NCBI RefSeq assembly: GCF_009856625.1
Contig: NZ_CP047241.1
Span: 4,278,001-4,342,000 of the forward strand
Direction: 5' to 3'
Length of the DNA stretch: 64,000 nucleotides
Source of the DNA: Aquitalea denitrificans
GTDB taxonomy: Bacteria; Pseudomonadota; Gammaproteobacteria; Burkholderiales; Chromobacteriaceae
Position numbers and translations under genes: made by a program. Shown piece by piece: positions 29,326 to 39,043 of the stretch. The stretch's first letter is position 1. The number at the start of each line of letters is the position of its first letter. The notes under the pieces were generated by a model, which did not search any database, was not told the DNA's origin, and saw only the letters and a list, made by a program, of their open reading frames with translations.

Positions 29326-29389
29326 TGCCTGTTTTTCCTCTTGATCTCTATTGCCATGCCCGGACAGTCCTGCTGCCCGGTTGCTGATG

Positions 29390-30085
29390 TTATGCATGAT
29401 AGTGGCGGGCACCGAAAATGGCAGTGCCTACCCGCACCATGGTGCTGCCTGCCGCGATGGCTTGCGCCATGTCGGAAGACATTCCCATGGATACAGTATC
29501 CAATGCGAGACCGTCTTCGCGCAATTCATCCTGCAACTGACGCAATAGGGCAAACTGGCCCGCCAGCTTTTCCCTGTCGTCGGTTGGCTCGGGAATGCAC
29601 ATGAGGCCTCGCAGCTGCAGATTCGGCAGTGCCGCCACCGCCTGGGCCAGCGCCCTGGCTTCGGCAGGTGCGCAGCCGCTCTTGCTGTCCTCACCGGACA
29701 CATTCACTTGCACACAAACCTGCAGGGGCGGCAGTGTTGCCGGACGCTGCTCGGACAGGCGCTGTGCAATCTTCAACCGTTCGATGGAGTGCACCCAATG
29801 GGCATTTTCTGCCACGATACGGGTTTTGTTGGACTGCAGCGGACCAATGAAATGCCACTCGATATCCAGCCCAGCAAGGGCCGCAGCCTTGGCCTGCAGC
29901 TCCTGCACATAGTTTTCGCCAAAGGCACGCTGGCCAGTGGCATAAGCTTCCTGCACGGCACTGGCAGGAAAAGTCTTACTGACCGCCAGCAGACGCACGC
30001 TGCCGGTTTGCCGGCCTGCAGCGGTTTCGGCGGCACGGATGCGCTGGCAGACATCGGTAATGGCCTGTGCGATGGAATCGCTCAT
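29390..30085 (-). CDS. yggS: YggS-family pyridoxal phosphate homeostasis protein
   Basis: The 231-residue TIM-barrel protein binds pyridoxal phosphate without known enzyme activity and buffers the cofactor. The PLP lysine is in LLAVSKTFP (about residue 37). FGENYVQE, WHFIGPLQSNK and SMGMSSDM are family motifs. AGGAG lies five bases before the ATG at 30085. It begins the leftward operon with proC and yggT and is divergent from pilT. Confidence 0.95.
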   Translation of the reverse strand: MSDSIAQAITDVCQRIRAAETAAGRQTGSVRLLAVSKTFPASAVQEAYATGQRAFGENYVQELQAKAAALAGLDIEWHFIGPLQSNKTRIVAENAHWVHSIERLKIAQRLSEQRPATLPPLQVCVQVNVSGEDSKSGCAPAEARALAQAVAALPNLQLRGLMCIPEPTDDREKLAGQFALLRQLQDELREDGLALDTVSMGMSSDMAQAIAAGSTMVRVGTAIFGARHYHA

Positions 30086-30244
30086 ATTGCTCCTTGTGGC
30101 GCAGCCGGGCGCTCTCTACAACGAAAATGGCAGGACTGCTGCCTCTATTGCTATCTACATATCCTTTTGCAACGGCTTGCGCTTACAATCGCAAAAAAAC
30201 GTTAGCGTCATGCCCGCTGCCGGGTAATCGTGGAGAAATTATAA

Positions 30245-31282
30245 ATGGAAATTTCCGAGCTCTTGGCCTTTACCGTCAAGAACAAGGCATCTGACCTTCA
30301 CCTGTCCGCAGGTCTGCCACCGATGATCCGGGTTCACGGCGATGTTCGTCGCATCAACCTGCCGCCGCTGGATCACCATGATGTGCACGATATGGTGTAC
30401 GACATCATGAATGACTATCAGCGCAAGATTTTCGAAGACGAATTCGAATGCGATTTTTCCTTTGAATTACCCGGCATAGCCCGTTTCCGGGTAAATGCTT
30501 TCGTGCAGAACCGCGGCATGGGCGCGGTATTCCGTGTGATTCCGTCCAAGGTGCTGACGCTGGAGCAACTGGGGGCACCCAAGATTTTCCAGGATATTTC
30601 CAGCTACCCGCGCGGCCTGGTGCTGGTTACCGGCCCGACCGGTTCCGGTAAATCCACCACGCTGGCGGCGATGGTGGATTTTGTCAACGAAAACAATTAT
30701 TCGCACATCCTGACGGTGGAAGACCCGATCGAATTCGTGCACGAAAGCAAGAAATCGCTAATCAACCAGCGCGAGCTTGGCCTGCAGACCCACAGCTTCT
30801 CCAATGCCCTGCGTTCGGCACTGCGTGAAGACCCGGATGTAATCCTGGTGGGTGAATTGCGCGATCTGGAAACCATCCGCCTGGCGCTGACGGCAGCTGA
30901 AACCGGCCATCTGGTATTCGGCACCCTGCACACCAGTTCTGCGGCAAAGACCATCGACCGTATCGTCGATGTGTTCCCGGCCGGGGAAAAGGAAATGGTA
31001 CGTTCGATGCTGTCCGAATCGGTACGCGCAGTCATCTCCCAGACCCTGCTGAAAACCAAGGACGGCAATGGTCGGGTGGCGGCACATGAAATCATGATCG
31101 GGACACCGGCCATCCGCAACCTGATTCGCGAAAACAAAATTGCCCAGATCAACTCAATGATCCAGACCGGCCAGCAACACGGCATGCAAACGCTGGACCA
31201 GTGTCTGCAGGAGCTGGTACGGCGCAATATTGTTGCGCCAAACGAAGCACGCCAGAAAGCAGCGTCCAAGGATGCGTTCTAA
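30245..31282 (+). CDS. pilT: Type IV pilus retraction ATPase PilT
   Basis: The 345-residue hexameric secretion ATPase drives pilus retraction and twitching. Walker A is GPTGSGKST (130-138); the Walker B region is VILVGELRD (199-207). The Asp box carries TVEDPIEF and the His box HLVFGTLHT; a C-terminal motif near AIRNLIRENK is typical of PilT. Start has GGAG nine bases away. The gene pair pilT-pilU next to yggS is conserved in many beta- and gammaproteobacteria. Confidence 0.97.
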   Translation: MEISELLAFTVKNKASDLHLSAGLPPMIRVHGDVRRINLPPLDHHDVHDMVYDIMNDYQRKIFEDEFECDFSFELPGIARFRVNAFVQNRGMGAVFRVIPSKVLTLEQLGAPKIFQDISSYPRGLVLVTGPTGSGKSTTLAAMVDFVNENNYSHILTVEDPIEFVHESKKSLINQRELGLQTHSFSNALRSALREDPDVILVGELRDLETIRLALTAAETGHLVFGTLHTSSAAKTIDRIVDVFPAGEKEMVRSMLSESVRAVISQTLLKTKDGNGRVAAHEIMIGTPAIRNLIRENKIAQINSMIQTGQQHGMQTLDQCLQELVRRNIVAPNEARQKAASKDAF

Positions 31283-31319
31283 ACTAAAGCAGGCACGCTA
31301 GCCCGCTCGGATGGCCATC

Positions 31320-32456
31320 ATGGAAAAAGACCAGGCATCAAAATTCATTCACGACTTGCTCAAACATGCAGTCGGTAAAAACGCGTCTGATATTTTCATT
31401 TCAGCCGAATTCCCGCCGGCAATGAAAATCGACGGCAAGATCACCCCGGTAGCGCCTCAGCCGCTGTCGGCACAGCACACCAAGGAGCTGGTGCGCTCGG
31501 TGATGAACGACCGCCAGACGGAAGAGTTCGAATCGAAGAAAGAGGCCAATTTCGCCATCAACCCACCGGGCATCGGGCGTTTCCGGGTCAGCGCCTTCAT
31601 CCAGCAGGGCTGTGCCGGCATGGTACTGCGCAAGATCAATACCGAGATTCCCACCTTCGACAAGCTGAACCTGCCCGAGGTATTACAGGACATTGCGCTG
31701 ATCAAGCGCGGGCTGGTGATTTTCGTTGGTGGTACCGGCTCGGGCAAATCCACCTCACTGGCAGCTCTGGTTGACTGGCGCAACAGCCATAACCAGGACC
31801 ACATCATCACCATCGAGGACCCGATCGAATACGTGCATCAGCACAAGAAGTCGATTGTCACCCAGCGCGAAGTAGGCGTGGATACCGAAGACTGGGAAGT
31901 TGCCCTGAAAAATACCCTGCGCCAGGCCCCGGATGTGATCCTGATGGGGGAAATCCGCGACCGGGAAACCATGGGCTATGCGCTGCAGTTCGCCGAAACC
32001 GGCCACCTGTGCCTGGCCACACTGCACGCCAACAATGCCAACCAGGCGCTGGACCGCATCCTTAACTTCTTCCCGGAAGAACGCCACCAGCAGGTGCTGA
32101 TGGACTTGTCGCTGAACATGCGCTCCATCATTTCGCAGCGCCTGCTGCCAATCAAGACCGGGCGCGGACGGGTGGCTGCGGTGGAAATCATGCTCAATAC
32201 GCCGTTGATTTCCGACATGATCTTCAAGGGCGAAATTGCCAGCCTGAAGGAAGTGATGAGCCGTGCACGCGAGTCCGGCATGCAAACCTTCGACCAGTCG
32301 CTGTTCGACCTGTTCGAAGCCGGCTACATCAGTTACGAAGATGCGCTGCGCAATGCCGACTCCATCAACGACCTGCGCCTGAAGATCAAGCTATACAGCG
32401 AGAGCTCGAAAGGACGCGACCCGCTGGATGGCATCGACCATCTGAACATCGTCTGA
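31320..32456 (+). CDS. pilU: PilT paralog PilU, accessory retraction ATPase
   Basis: The 378-residue paralog supports PilT in force generation. Walker A is GGTGSGKST (about 138-146) and Walker B VILMGEIRD; the C-terminus lacks the PilT-type ending. I chose the ATG at 31320 (GGA eight bases upstream, and the protein then begins MEKDQ as other PilU proteins do). An in-frame ATG at 31311 is the alternative. It follows pilT by 37 bases and is surely co-transcribed. Confidence 0.94.
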   Translation: MEKDQASKFIHDLLKHAVGKNASDIFISAEFPPAMKIDGKITPVAPQPLSAQHTKELVRSVMNDRQTEEFESKKEANFAINPPGIGRFRVSAFIQQGCAGMVLRKINTEIPTFDKLNLPEVLQDIALIKRGLVIFVGGTGSGKSTSLAALVDWRNSHNQDHIITIEDPIEYVHQHKKSIVTQREVGVDTEDWEVALKNTLRQAPDVILMGEIRDRETMGYALQFAETGHLCLATLHANNANQALDRILNFFPEERHQQVLMDLSLNMRSIISQRLLPIKTGRGRVAAVEIMLNTPLISDMIFKGEIASLKEVMSRARESGMQTFDQSLFDLFEAGYISYEDALRNADSINDLRLKIKLYSESSKGRDPLDGIDHLNIV

Positions 32457-32512
32457 GCCGGTGGCATTACGCCCAGGCTGAGCCACCTGCACGGGCGACT
32501 GGAAAATAACAG

Positions 32513-34123
32513 ATGTACTTCGACGAAAACACGACTGTCCTCATCATCGAGGATTCGCTTACCGTACGTCAGGGCCTGCGTACCATGCTGTCCATGGCTG
32601 GCATTACCCGCTCCGATGCAGTCAGCAGCGCTGCCGAAGGGCGCGCCAGGCTCAAAGGGCGGCGCTTTGATGTCGTGCTGTGCGACTACAACCTGGGCGA
32701 CGGTATGGACGGCCAGGAATTGCTGGAAGCACTGCGTAAAACCGGGGCGCTACCGCTACCCACCATCTGGATCATGATTACCGGCGAGCGCAAATACGAA
32801 CGCGTGGTAGCTGCCGCCGAAATGGCTCCGGATGATTACATCCTCAAGCCCTTCAACTCCAACCTGCTGCTTACCCGCATGAATAATGCCCACAAGCGCA
32901 AACAGTTTCTGGCCCCGGCCCACGAACAACTGGAGAAGGGCAACCGCAGTGGTGCCATCAGCACCTTGCAGCAGCTGGTTGCTGCCGCGCCGGGCACGGC
33001 CAACCGCATTGACGCCAACCGGTTGTGTGCCGAACTGCTGGTGACCGAAGGCCGCCAGGGCGAGGCGCTGCACATCTACCAGGAATTGCTGGAAAGCAAA
33101 GTGATTCCCTGGGCCAAGATGGGCGTGGCGCGCATCCAGGCCGACCAGGGCATGCAGGGCGAATCCAGCGCGCTGCTCAAGGAAATCATCCAGGATGCAC
33201 CGCTTTATACCGACGCCTACGACTTGCTGGCGCAGAACCTGATCGACGAAGGGCAGTATGCACAGGCCGTTGATGTGCTGGAAAAAGCAGTCAGCATTTC
33301 ACCACGCAATTTTCATCGTCTGAAAAGCTGTGGCACCGCGGCCCTGCGCTCTGGAGATCCGGAAAAGGGTGCACAATACCTGCAACGGGCGGTGGAAGTA
33401 GGGCGTAACAACAATTTCTTTGGCCCGGAAGTACTGGTCGACTTGCTGCAGGCTTATTCCGAAACCGGCAATACCCAGAATATCGACCGTCTGCAAGCCG
33501 AAATCAGCGCCAGCCTGGCTGATCGCCCCGAAGCGCAATTCACCCTGCTCACCTGCAAGGCACTGACCGCGCTGGTACAGCAACGGGCCGAGGAGGCGCT
33601 GGGCTTGCTCAAGCAGGCGGCTGGCGACCTGCTCAAACCCTTTGTGCACTTTGAATCGGCCCAGCGTTTTCTGGGGGCCGTGGTACGCCTGCCAGAAACC
33701 TTGCCAGACCCGTCGCTGCTGGAAAACTGGACCCGTACCATCACCATGCGTTTTGCCTACAGCCGGCACGAACTGGCTACGCTACAGGAAATTGCCCGCA
33801 AGCATCCCCATTGCAGCGAATTGATCGAGCAGGCCTATGCCGAATTGCAGGAGCAAAGCAACCGGGCCGTGGAACTGACGACCGAGGGCCGAGCCGCCGA
33901 AGCAGGCCATATGCTGCATGAAATGGCCATGCGCCTGTACAACGAGCGTACGGGCATGAACGCCTGTGCCATTTTGCTGCGGGTTCGGGAGCAACTGCGC
34001 AAGAAAAATCAGGATGTGGCCGAATACGACCGCATGCTGCATGAGATTCTGGACTGGCTGCCGAGGGATAACGAACGGGTACAGGGCTTTCTTAACCGGC
34101 TGCATGATCAGGATGGTGACTAG
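32513..34123 (+). CDS. Receiver-domain protein with TPR repeats
   Basis: The 536-residue product has an N-terminal CheY-like receiver (residues 5-130, E13-D14, D58 in VVLCDYNLGD, K113 in ILKPF). Then come helical repeats from about 135 to 330 that read as tetratricopeptide repeats, and a further helical region to the end. No DNA-binding or enzyme domain is visible, so phosphorylation probably alters protein binding. It follows pilU by 56 bases on the same strand, so a role in pilus retraction or surface sensing is possible but inferred from position only. Convergent with the EAL-HDOD gene. Confidence 0.85.
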   Translation: MYFDENTTVLIIEDSLTVRQGLRTMLSMAGITRSDAVSSAAEGRARLKGRRFDVVLCDYNLGDGMDGQELLEALRKTGALPLPTIWIMITGERKYERVVAAAEMAPDDYILKPFNSNLLLTRMNNAHKRKQFLAPAHEQLEKGNRSGAISTLQQLVAAAPGTANRIDANRLCAELLVTEGRQGEALHIYQELLESKVIPWAKMGVARIQADQGMQGESSALLKEIIQDAPLYTDAYDLLAQNLIDEGQYAQAVDVLEKAVSISPRNFHRLKSCGTAALRSGDPEKGAQYLQRAVEVGRNNNFFGPEVLVDLLQAYSETGNTQNIDRLQAEISASLADRPEAQFTLLTCKALTALVQQRAEEALGLLKQAAGDLLKPFVHFESAQRFLGAVVRLPETLPDPSLLENWTRTITMRFAYSRHELATLQEIARKHPHCSELIEQAYAELQEQSNRAVELTTEGRAAEAGHMLHEMAMRLYNERTGMNACAILLRVREQLRKKNQDVAEYDRMLHEILDWLPRDNERVQGFLNRLHDQDGD

Positions 34124-34159
34124 ATCAGTTCGGCTGGGGACCGCACGGGCTGGGCAGTG

Positions 34160-35371
34160 TCATTTCCACATGCTGTTGACCCAGTCCAGCGCCTGGGTCT
34201 GCACCCGCATCAGCATTTCCGGGTCGTAACCCGCGAGTTGAGGCTCCACCTCGTTCTCCAGCGATTCGGTCACGCGCAACAATTCGCCCAGCACATGCCG
34301 GCCTTCCAGTACCGCTTCCTTCAGGATGTCATCCACCGGCAAGCCAGCAATCACCTCGGCCTTGGGCTGCTGTACCAGCACATCCACCAGTGACAGCATG
34401 CCTATCATGAAGGCGCTGTCCTGTACATCGCGCCGCTGTGGATAACAGGCTTCGGCCAGCAGCTCCATGATGCGCCCGCGCGTGGCGGCCAGCTCCAGCA
34501 GCGGATTGCGCTGTGGTTCGATATTGGTGGCATTGCTGGCAAACAGCAACAGCATGGACCAGCGTTTTATCTTGGCCCGCCCCAGCACCATGATGGCCTC
34601 CTGCACTGACGATACCGGTCGACGCGTTGCCGCAGAAGCCGTAGTGCCGAGCTTCATCAGCATCAGCACCACATCCGGTGCCAGCTTCAGTGCCTGTGCC
34701 AGTTCCTCATTGTCGGCATCGCTCATCAGCAAGCCCAGCAGGCTGAGCATGGCATGCTGGCTGGCATTGGCCTGGCGGGTGGACAATACCGTAGGCCGGG
34801 CAAAGAAATAGCCCTGGAACCACTGGATGCCCAGTTCGCGGCACAGCGCAAACTGCTCCACCGTATCCACCTTCTCGGCCAGCAGAATGCCGGGGAAACC
34901 GGCCAGCTGCACCACCAGCTCACGCAATTGCAGCAGGCTGAGTGCCACCAGGTCGATCTTGATGATATCCACCAGCGGCAGCAGGGCACGCCGGTCGTCA
35001 TCCAGTTCGATGACATCGTCCATCGCCAGCCTGAAGCCCTTGCGGCGCAGATCAGCCAGCCTGTCCAGCAAGGCCGGGGTTACCTTGACCGTTTCCAGGA
35101 TCTCAAGCACCACCTTATCGCAGGGCAAAACGTCCAGCAGATCATCCATCAACAGGGTGTCACTGACATTGATGAAGCCCAGCCGGTCTCCCAGTACTTC
35201 ACCCACACCCAGATCGACAAAGGCATGGCGGATCACCGCTGTGGTGGCCATCACATCATCGTTGACCCGGGCGACATTGGCCTGACTGGAGCGGAACAAC
35301 AGTTCGTATGCCACCAACTGCTGGTTGGCATCGACAATGGGCTGTCGCCCAAGATAGCGGGTCGAATACAT
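34160..35371 (-). CDS. EAL-HDOD signalling protein (YuxH type)
   Basis: The 403-residue product has an N-terminal EAL-like domain (about 1-195, starting RQPIVDANQQLVAYELLFR, where EAL reads ELL, and ending WFQGYFFARP). A HDOD domain follows (about 200-385). In this YuxH-like architecture the EAL part is usually inactive on cyclic di-GMP and HDOD mediates signalling contacts. The ATG at 35371 follows AGG by seven bases and is preferred to an upstream TTG at 35389. Gene stands alone; a strong palindrome overlaps its likely promoter. Confidence 0.87.
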   Translation of the reverse strand: MYSTRYLGRQPIVDANQQLVAYELLFRSSQANVARVNDDVMATTAVIRHAFVDLGVGEVLGDRLGFINVSDTLLMDDLLDVLPCDKVVLEILETVKVTPALLDRLADLRRKGFRLAMDDVIELDDDRRALLPLVDIIKIDLVALSLLQLRELVVQLAGFPGILLAEKVDTVEQFALCRELGIQWFQGYFFARPTVLSTRQANASQHAMLSLLGLLMSDADNEELAQALKLAPDVVLMLMKLGTTASAATRRPVSSVQEAIMVLGRAKIKRWSMLLLFASNATNIEPQRNPLLELAATRGRIMELLAEACYPQRRDVQDSAFMIGMLSLVDVLVQQPKAEVIAGLPVDDILKEAVLEGRHVLGELLRVTESLENEVEPQLAGYDPEMLMRVQTQALDWVNSMWK

Positions 35372-35445
35372 GAAGGGACCTGGCGGCAAATCGTTGACAC
35401 TATTGTCAGTGTAGGCCCGTAGCAGATGGCTTGGCAGGGATTTTA

Positions 35446-35488
35446 CTCCGTCAATAATACATTGGTGATTACATCACTTGTAATCATT
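35446..35488 (-). promoter_or_regulatory. Promoter and palindromic operator of the EAL-HDOD gene
   Basis: TGATTACA-TCACT-TGTAATCA (35466-35486) is a perfect 8-bp dyad. On the minus strand a -35-like TTACAA inside it is followed 18 bases later by TATTAT, so a bound regulator would cover the -35 box. The palindrome is about 95 bases upstream of the ATG at 35371. Confidence 0.5.
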
Positions 35489-35577
35489 ATCAACTAATAA
35501 GGCGGATAGTGTCATCTGTGCGCGGCAAGAACTGGATTCTACTGTCATCAACCGGTTACTCGGCGCTGGGTGGGGCA

Positions 35578-35606
35578 TGAAAAAACCCGGCCGGGGCCGG
35601 GTTTTC
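35578..35606 (-). terminator. Terminator of the glutamate/aspartate transporter operon
   Basis: Minus strand AAAACCCGGCC and GGCCGGGTTTT form an 11-bp stem with a two- to four-base loop, followed by more T residues, 20 bases after the gltL stop. Confidence 0.88.
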
Positions 35607-35626
35607 GGTACTGCAGGCTGATGGTC

Positions 35627-36370
35627 TCAGTGCTGCAGGATCTTGGACAGGAACTGACGCGCACGTTCGGAACGGGCATTGATGTCGCCGAAGAAGGCGT
35701 CCTTGTCGCAGTCCTCCACGATGGCCCCCTTGTCCATGAAGATGACACGATGCGCCACACGGCGGGCAAAGCCCATTTCGTGGGTCACGCACATCATGGT
35801 CATACCTTCCTGGGCCAGCTCGGTCATCACATCCAGCACTTCGTTGATCATTTCCGGGTCCAGCGCACTGGTGGGCTCGTCAAACAGCATGGCAATCGGA
35901 TCCATCGCCAGCGCACGGGCAATGGCCACGCGCTGCTGCTGACCACCGGACAACTGGCCGGGGAATTTGTGCGCATGGGCTTTCAGGCCCACCCGATCCA
36001 GCAGCTTCAGGCCCTTGTCGCGAGCCTCGTCCGTGCTGCGGCCCAGCACCTTGACCTGGGCAATGGCCAGGTTTTCGGTAATGGACAGATGCGGGAACAG
36101 CTCGAAGTGCTGGAACACCATGCCCACGCGGCTACGCAGCTTGGGCAGGTCGGTTTTCGCATCGCCCACGGCAATACCGTCGACAATGATTTCACCCTTC
36201 TGGAAGGGTTCCAGTGCATTGACGCACTTGATCAACGTGGACTTGCCGGAGCCGGACGGGCCGCACACCACCACCACTTCGCCTTTCTTGACGCCGGTGG
36301 TGCAATCGGTCAGCACCTGGAAATCGCCATACCACTTGCTTACATTGTTGATGCTAATCATCGCGCTCAT
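35627..36370 (-). CDS. gltL: Amino acid ABC transporter ATPase (GltL type)
   Basis: The 247-residue ATPase powers import of glutamate/aspartate-type substrates. It has Walker A GPSGSGKST (about residues 37-45), Q-loop VFQHFELFPH, signature LSGGQQQRVAIARAL and Walker B MLFDEPTSALD. The ATG at 36370 overlaps the gltK stop as ATGA. It is the last gene of a leftward gltI-gltJ-gltK-gltL operon. Confidence 0.95.
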   Translation of the reverse strand: MSAMISINNVSKWYGDFQVLTDCTTGVKKGEVVVVCGPSGSGKSTLIKCVNALEPFQKGEIIVDGIAVGDAKTDLPKLRSRVGMVFQHFELFPHLSITENLAIAQVKVLGRSTDEARDKGLKLLDRVGLKAHAHKFPGQLSGGQQQRVAIARALAMDPIAMLFDEPTSALDPEMINEVLDVMTELAQEGMTMMCVTHEMGFARRVAHRVIFMDKGAIVEDCDKDAFFGDINARSERARQFLSKILQH

Positions 36371-37038
36371 ACCGCCAACCTTTTTTGCAGACGCTTCACG
36401 CATTGCGACGCGCCAAAACTGATCACGAAGTATACCGCTCCGGCAAACAGCAGGAATTCATGCGGCAACCCCACGACATCGCCCTTGGAACGGGCGGTGT
36501 TGAGAAAGTCCATCAAGCCTACCGCATACACCAGCGAGGTGTCCTGGAACAGGATGATACTTTGCTGTAACAGCAGCGGCATCATTTTGCGGAAGGCCTG
36601 CGGCAGGATTACCAGCCGCATGGCCTGGCTGTAAGTCATGCCCAGTGCATAGGCGGCATTGATCTGCCCGCGCGAAATGGACTGGATGCCGGCGCGGACG
36701 ATCTCAGAGAAATACGCCGCCTCGAACATCACGAAAGCCACCAGGCAGGAGGTGAATGCACCGACCGGCGTCAAATCGCCGGTAATCCAGCTCAGTACCA
36801 TCGGCACCACCAGATAGAACCAGGAGATGACCAGCAGCAAGGGGATGGAACGGAAATAATTGACGTACCACTTGGCCAGCCGTGACAGCACCAGGTTGTC
36901 CGACAGGCGTGCCAGTGCCAGCAGGGTACCCAGCACCACACCGCCAGTCACCGCCAGCAGCAGCAGCTTGAGGGTGAGCACCATGCCATCGGCAAGGCCG
37001 GGCAGGGCGGGAATGATCTGACTGAAATCGAGGGCCAT
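36367..37038 (-). CDS. gltK: Amino acid ABC transporter permease (GltK type)
   Basis: The 223-residue inner-membrane permease of the HisM/HisQ family has about five hydrophobic segments and the EAA loop around AAYALGMTYSQAMRLVILPQAFR (ATPase contact). It overlaps gltJ by one base (TAATG, with GGGAGG upstream) and gltL by four. Confidence 0.94.
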   Translation of the reverse strand: MALDFSQIIPALPGLADGMVLTLKLLLLAVTGGVVLGTLLALARLSDNLVLSRLAKWYVNYFRSIPLLLVISWFYLVVPMVLSWITGDLTPVGAFTSCLVAFVMFEAAYFSEIVRAGIQSISRGQINAAYALGMTYSQAMRLVILPQAFRKMMPLLLQQSIILFQDTSLVYAVGLMDFLNTARSKGDVVGLPHEFLLFAGAVYFVISFGASQCVKRLQKRLAV

Positions 37039-37781
37039 TATTTGCTACCTCCCATCATGCCGGGAATGCGTACCCGCTTTTCCACCCAGGCCATGAAACC
37101 CATCAGGCTCATGTTGAGAACAAAGTAGATCAGCGTTGCCAGAGTGAAGGCTTCAAAGATGTTGGCGGAAAACTCGGCGGTCTGCTTGGTTTGGGCCAGT
37201 AGCTCCATCAGACCGATCAAGGACGCCACCGAGGAGTTCTTGAAAATGTTCAGGAACTCGCTGGTAAGCGGCGGAATGATAATGCGGAAGGCCTGCGGCA
37301 ACAGCACAAAGCGGTAAGTCTGTACCGTGGTGAAACCCATGGCCTGAGCGGCATTGTTCTGGCCGCGCGGCAGCGCCTGAATGCCGGTGCGCACCTGTTC
37401 GCACACCCGTGCAGCAGTAAACAGACCCAGGCAGACCACCACCGACAGATAGGCAGAGGTCGCCGGGCTGATGCCCTGCTTGAACCACATTTCCAGCGGC
37501 GTGGGCAGCAAATCCGGTACCAGGAAGTACCAGATGAACAGCTGCACCAACAGCGGTACGTTGCGGAACAACTCGACATAGGTGGTGGCGATGGTGGGCA
37601 GCAGCTTGCCCGGCAAGGTGCGCATCACGCCCAGCACCGAACCGAGCAGCAGGGCGATGATCCAGCCCGCCAGCGCCACGGCAATGGTCCAACCCAGACC
37701 GGACACAAACCAGTTCAGGTAGATTTCGCTGCCGACACCGGTGGACTTGAAGAAAATGCCCCAATCCCAGTGGTAATTCAT
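37038..37781 (-). CDS. gltJ: Amino acid ABC transporter permease (GltJ type)
   Basis: The 247-residue permease starts MNYHWDWGIFF, typical of GltJ, has about five hydrophobic segments and an EAA loop near QAMGFTTVQTYRFVLLPQA. It pairs with GltK. The ATG at 37781 follows GGAG by six bases. It is separated from gltI by 240 bases that hold hairpins. Confidence 0.94.
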   Translation of the reverse strand: MNYHWDWGIFFKSTGVGSEIYLNWFVSGLGWTIAVALAGWIIALLLGSVLGVMRTLPGKLLPTIATTYVELFRNVPLLVQLFIWYFLVPDLLPTPLEMWFKQGISPATSAYLSVVVCLGLFTAARVCEQVRTGIQALPRGQNNAAQAMGFTTVQTYRFVLLPQAFRIIIPPLTSEFLNIFKNSSVASLIGLMELLAQTKQTAEFSANIFEAFTLATLIYFVLNMSLMGFMAWVEKRVRIPGMMGGSK

Positions 37782-38021
37782 AGTGTTCTCCTGATGCAAG
37801 CAGGCACACATGCCTGCTGCCGACAGCCACGCACCTTCCCAAGCCGGGAAGGCAGGACTGAGGGATGAAGTCCCTGCCTGCAGCCTGCAGGCAGAAAATG
37901 CAGATACAAAGCTGCCGCCCCCGTGCTGCCGTTATAGCCATAAGCAGAACAGGGGGACAGGCAGATAGCAATTGAGCCGGCCCAGGCCGGCTCATGCATC
38001 TGCACTACAGGGAGGGATCGC
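37782..38021. repeat. Hairpin-rich gap between gltI and gltJ
   Basis: No gene. It contains TGAGCCGGC-CCAG-GCCGGCTCA (37974-37994, just after the gltI stop), AGCAGGCA with TGCCTGCT (near 37799-37818), and GC-rich complementary pieces around 37850-37880. None has a T tract on the minus strand. Such hairpins often protect the upstream message so that the binding protein is made in excess over the permeases. Confidence 0.6.
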
Positions 38022-38921
38022 TTATTCGGCGGCCTTGTCGGTCGGCTTGGCGATCAGTTCCTTCACCACTTCGGACATCGGGAAGTTCAGGTTCAGGCCC
38101 TTGGGCGGAACCGGGCTGGTGAACCACTTGGCGTAAATCTTGTTTACTTCGCCGGACTTGTAGGTGGCCTTGATGGCATCGTCCACCACCTTCTTGAAGG
38201 CAGCGTCGTCCTTGCGCAGCATGCAGCCGTAGATTTCGAAGGACTGCGGCTTGCCGGTCACCACCCAGCCCGCCGGGTTCTTGGCCTTGGCCATTTCACC
38301 GTACAGCAGGGCGTCGTCCATCATGAAGGCGACGGCGCGGCCGGATTCCAGCATCAGGAAGGATTCGCCATGGTCCTTGGCAGAAATGATATTCATGCCC
38401 ATCTGCTTGTCGGCATTCATGGCCTTGAGCAGGCGCTCGGAGGTGGTACCGGCGGTGGTGACCACGTTCTTGCCCTTGAGGTCGGCAAAGTCTTTCACGC
38501 CGGAAGTCTTGGCAGTCAGCAGACGGGTGCCGATTTCAAAAATGCCCACCGAGAAAGCCACTTGCTTCTGGCGCTCTACGTTATTGGTGGTGGAACCACA
38601 CTCCAGATCGACAGTACCGTTCTGTACCAGCGGAATACGGGTTTGCGAGGTCACCAGATTGTACTTGACCTGCAGGTTCGGCATTTTCAGCTCTTTCTTC
38701 ACTTCTTCGACAACCTTGTTGGCCAGGTCTACCGAGTAGCCCACCGGCTTCTGGTTATTGTCGTAGTAGGAGAAAGGGATGGATGCATCACGGTTGCCCA
38801 GCACGATGACGCCGGATTCCTTGATTTTCTTCAGGGTGCCGGTCAGTTCGGCAGCCATGGCCGGGGTGCTGGCCAGAGCGGCCAGGGTTGCTGCAGAGAT
38901 GAGACGGGTGCAAAGCTTCAT
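38022..38921 (-). CDS. gltI: Glutamate/aspartate-type ABC transporter binding protein
   Basis: The 299-residue periplasmic protein has a signal peptide (residues 1-23, ending AMA) and a type II periplasmic binding fold: GTLKKIKESGVIVLGNRDASIPFSY split across the first strand, then GYSVDLANKVVEE, DLECGSTTNN and MLESGRAVAFMMDD. This matches GltI for glutamate and aspartate. The ATG at 38921 has GGAG eight bases upstream. First gene of the leftward operon. Confidence 0.94.
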   Translation of the reverse strand: MKLCTRLISAATLAALASTPAMAAELTGTLKKIKESGVIVLGNRDASIPFSYYDNNQKPVGYSVDLANKVVEEVKKELKMPNLQVKYNLVTSQTRIPLVQNGTVDLECGSTTNNVERQKQVAFSVGIFEIGTRLLTAKTSGVKDFADLKGKNVVTTAGTTSERLLKAMNADKQMGMNIISAKDHGESFLMLESGRAVAFMMDDALLYGEMAKAKNPAGWVVTGKPQSFEIYGCMLRKDDAAFKKVVDDAIKATYKSGEVNKIYAKWFTSPVPPKGLNLNFPMSEVVKELIAKPTDKAAE

Positions 38922-39043
38922 ATTGGTTTCTCCTGGGGTCCTTGATAGATTCACTGCCCTCAGCCTGAAGGCCGCAGGCACTGCTGCTGTTATAGGCTGG
39001 ATTTACCAGCAACAGGATCCAGTCCTGACTTGCGGGCGCTGCC

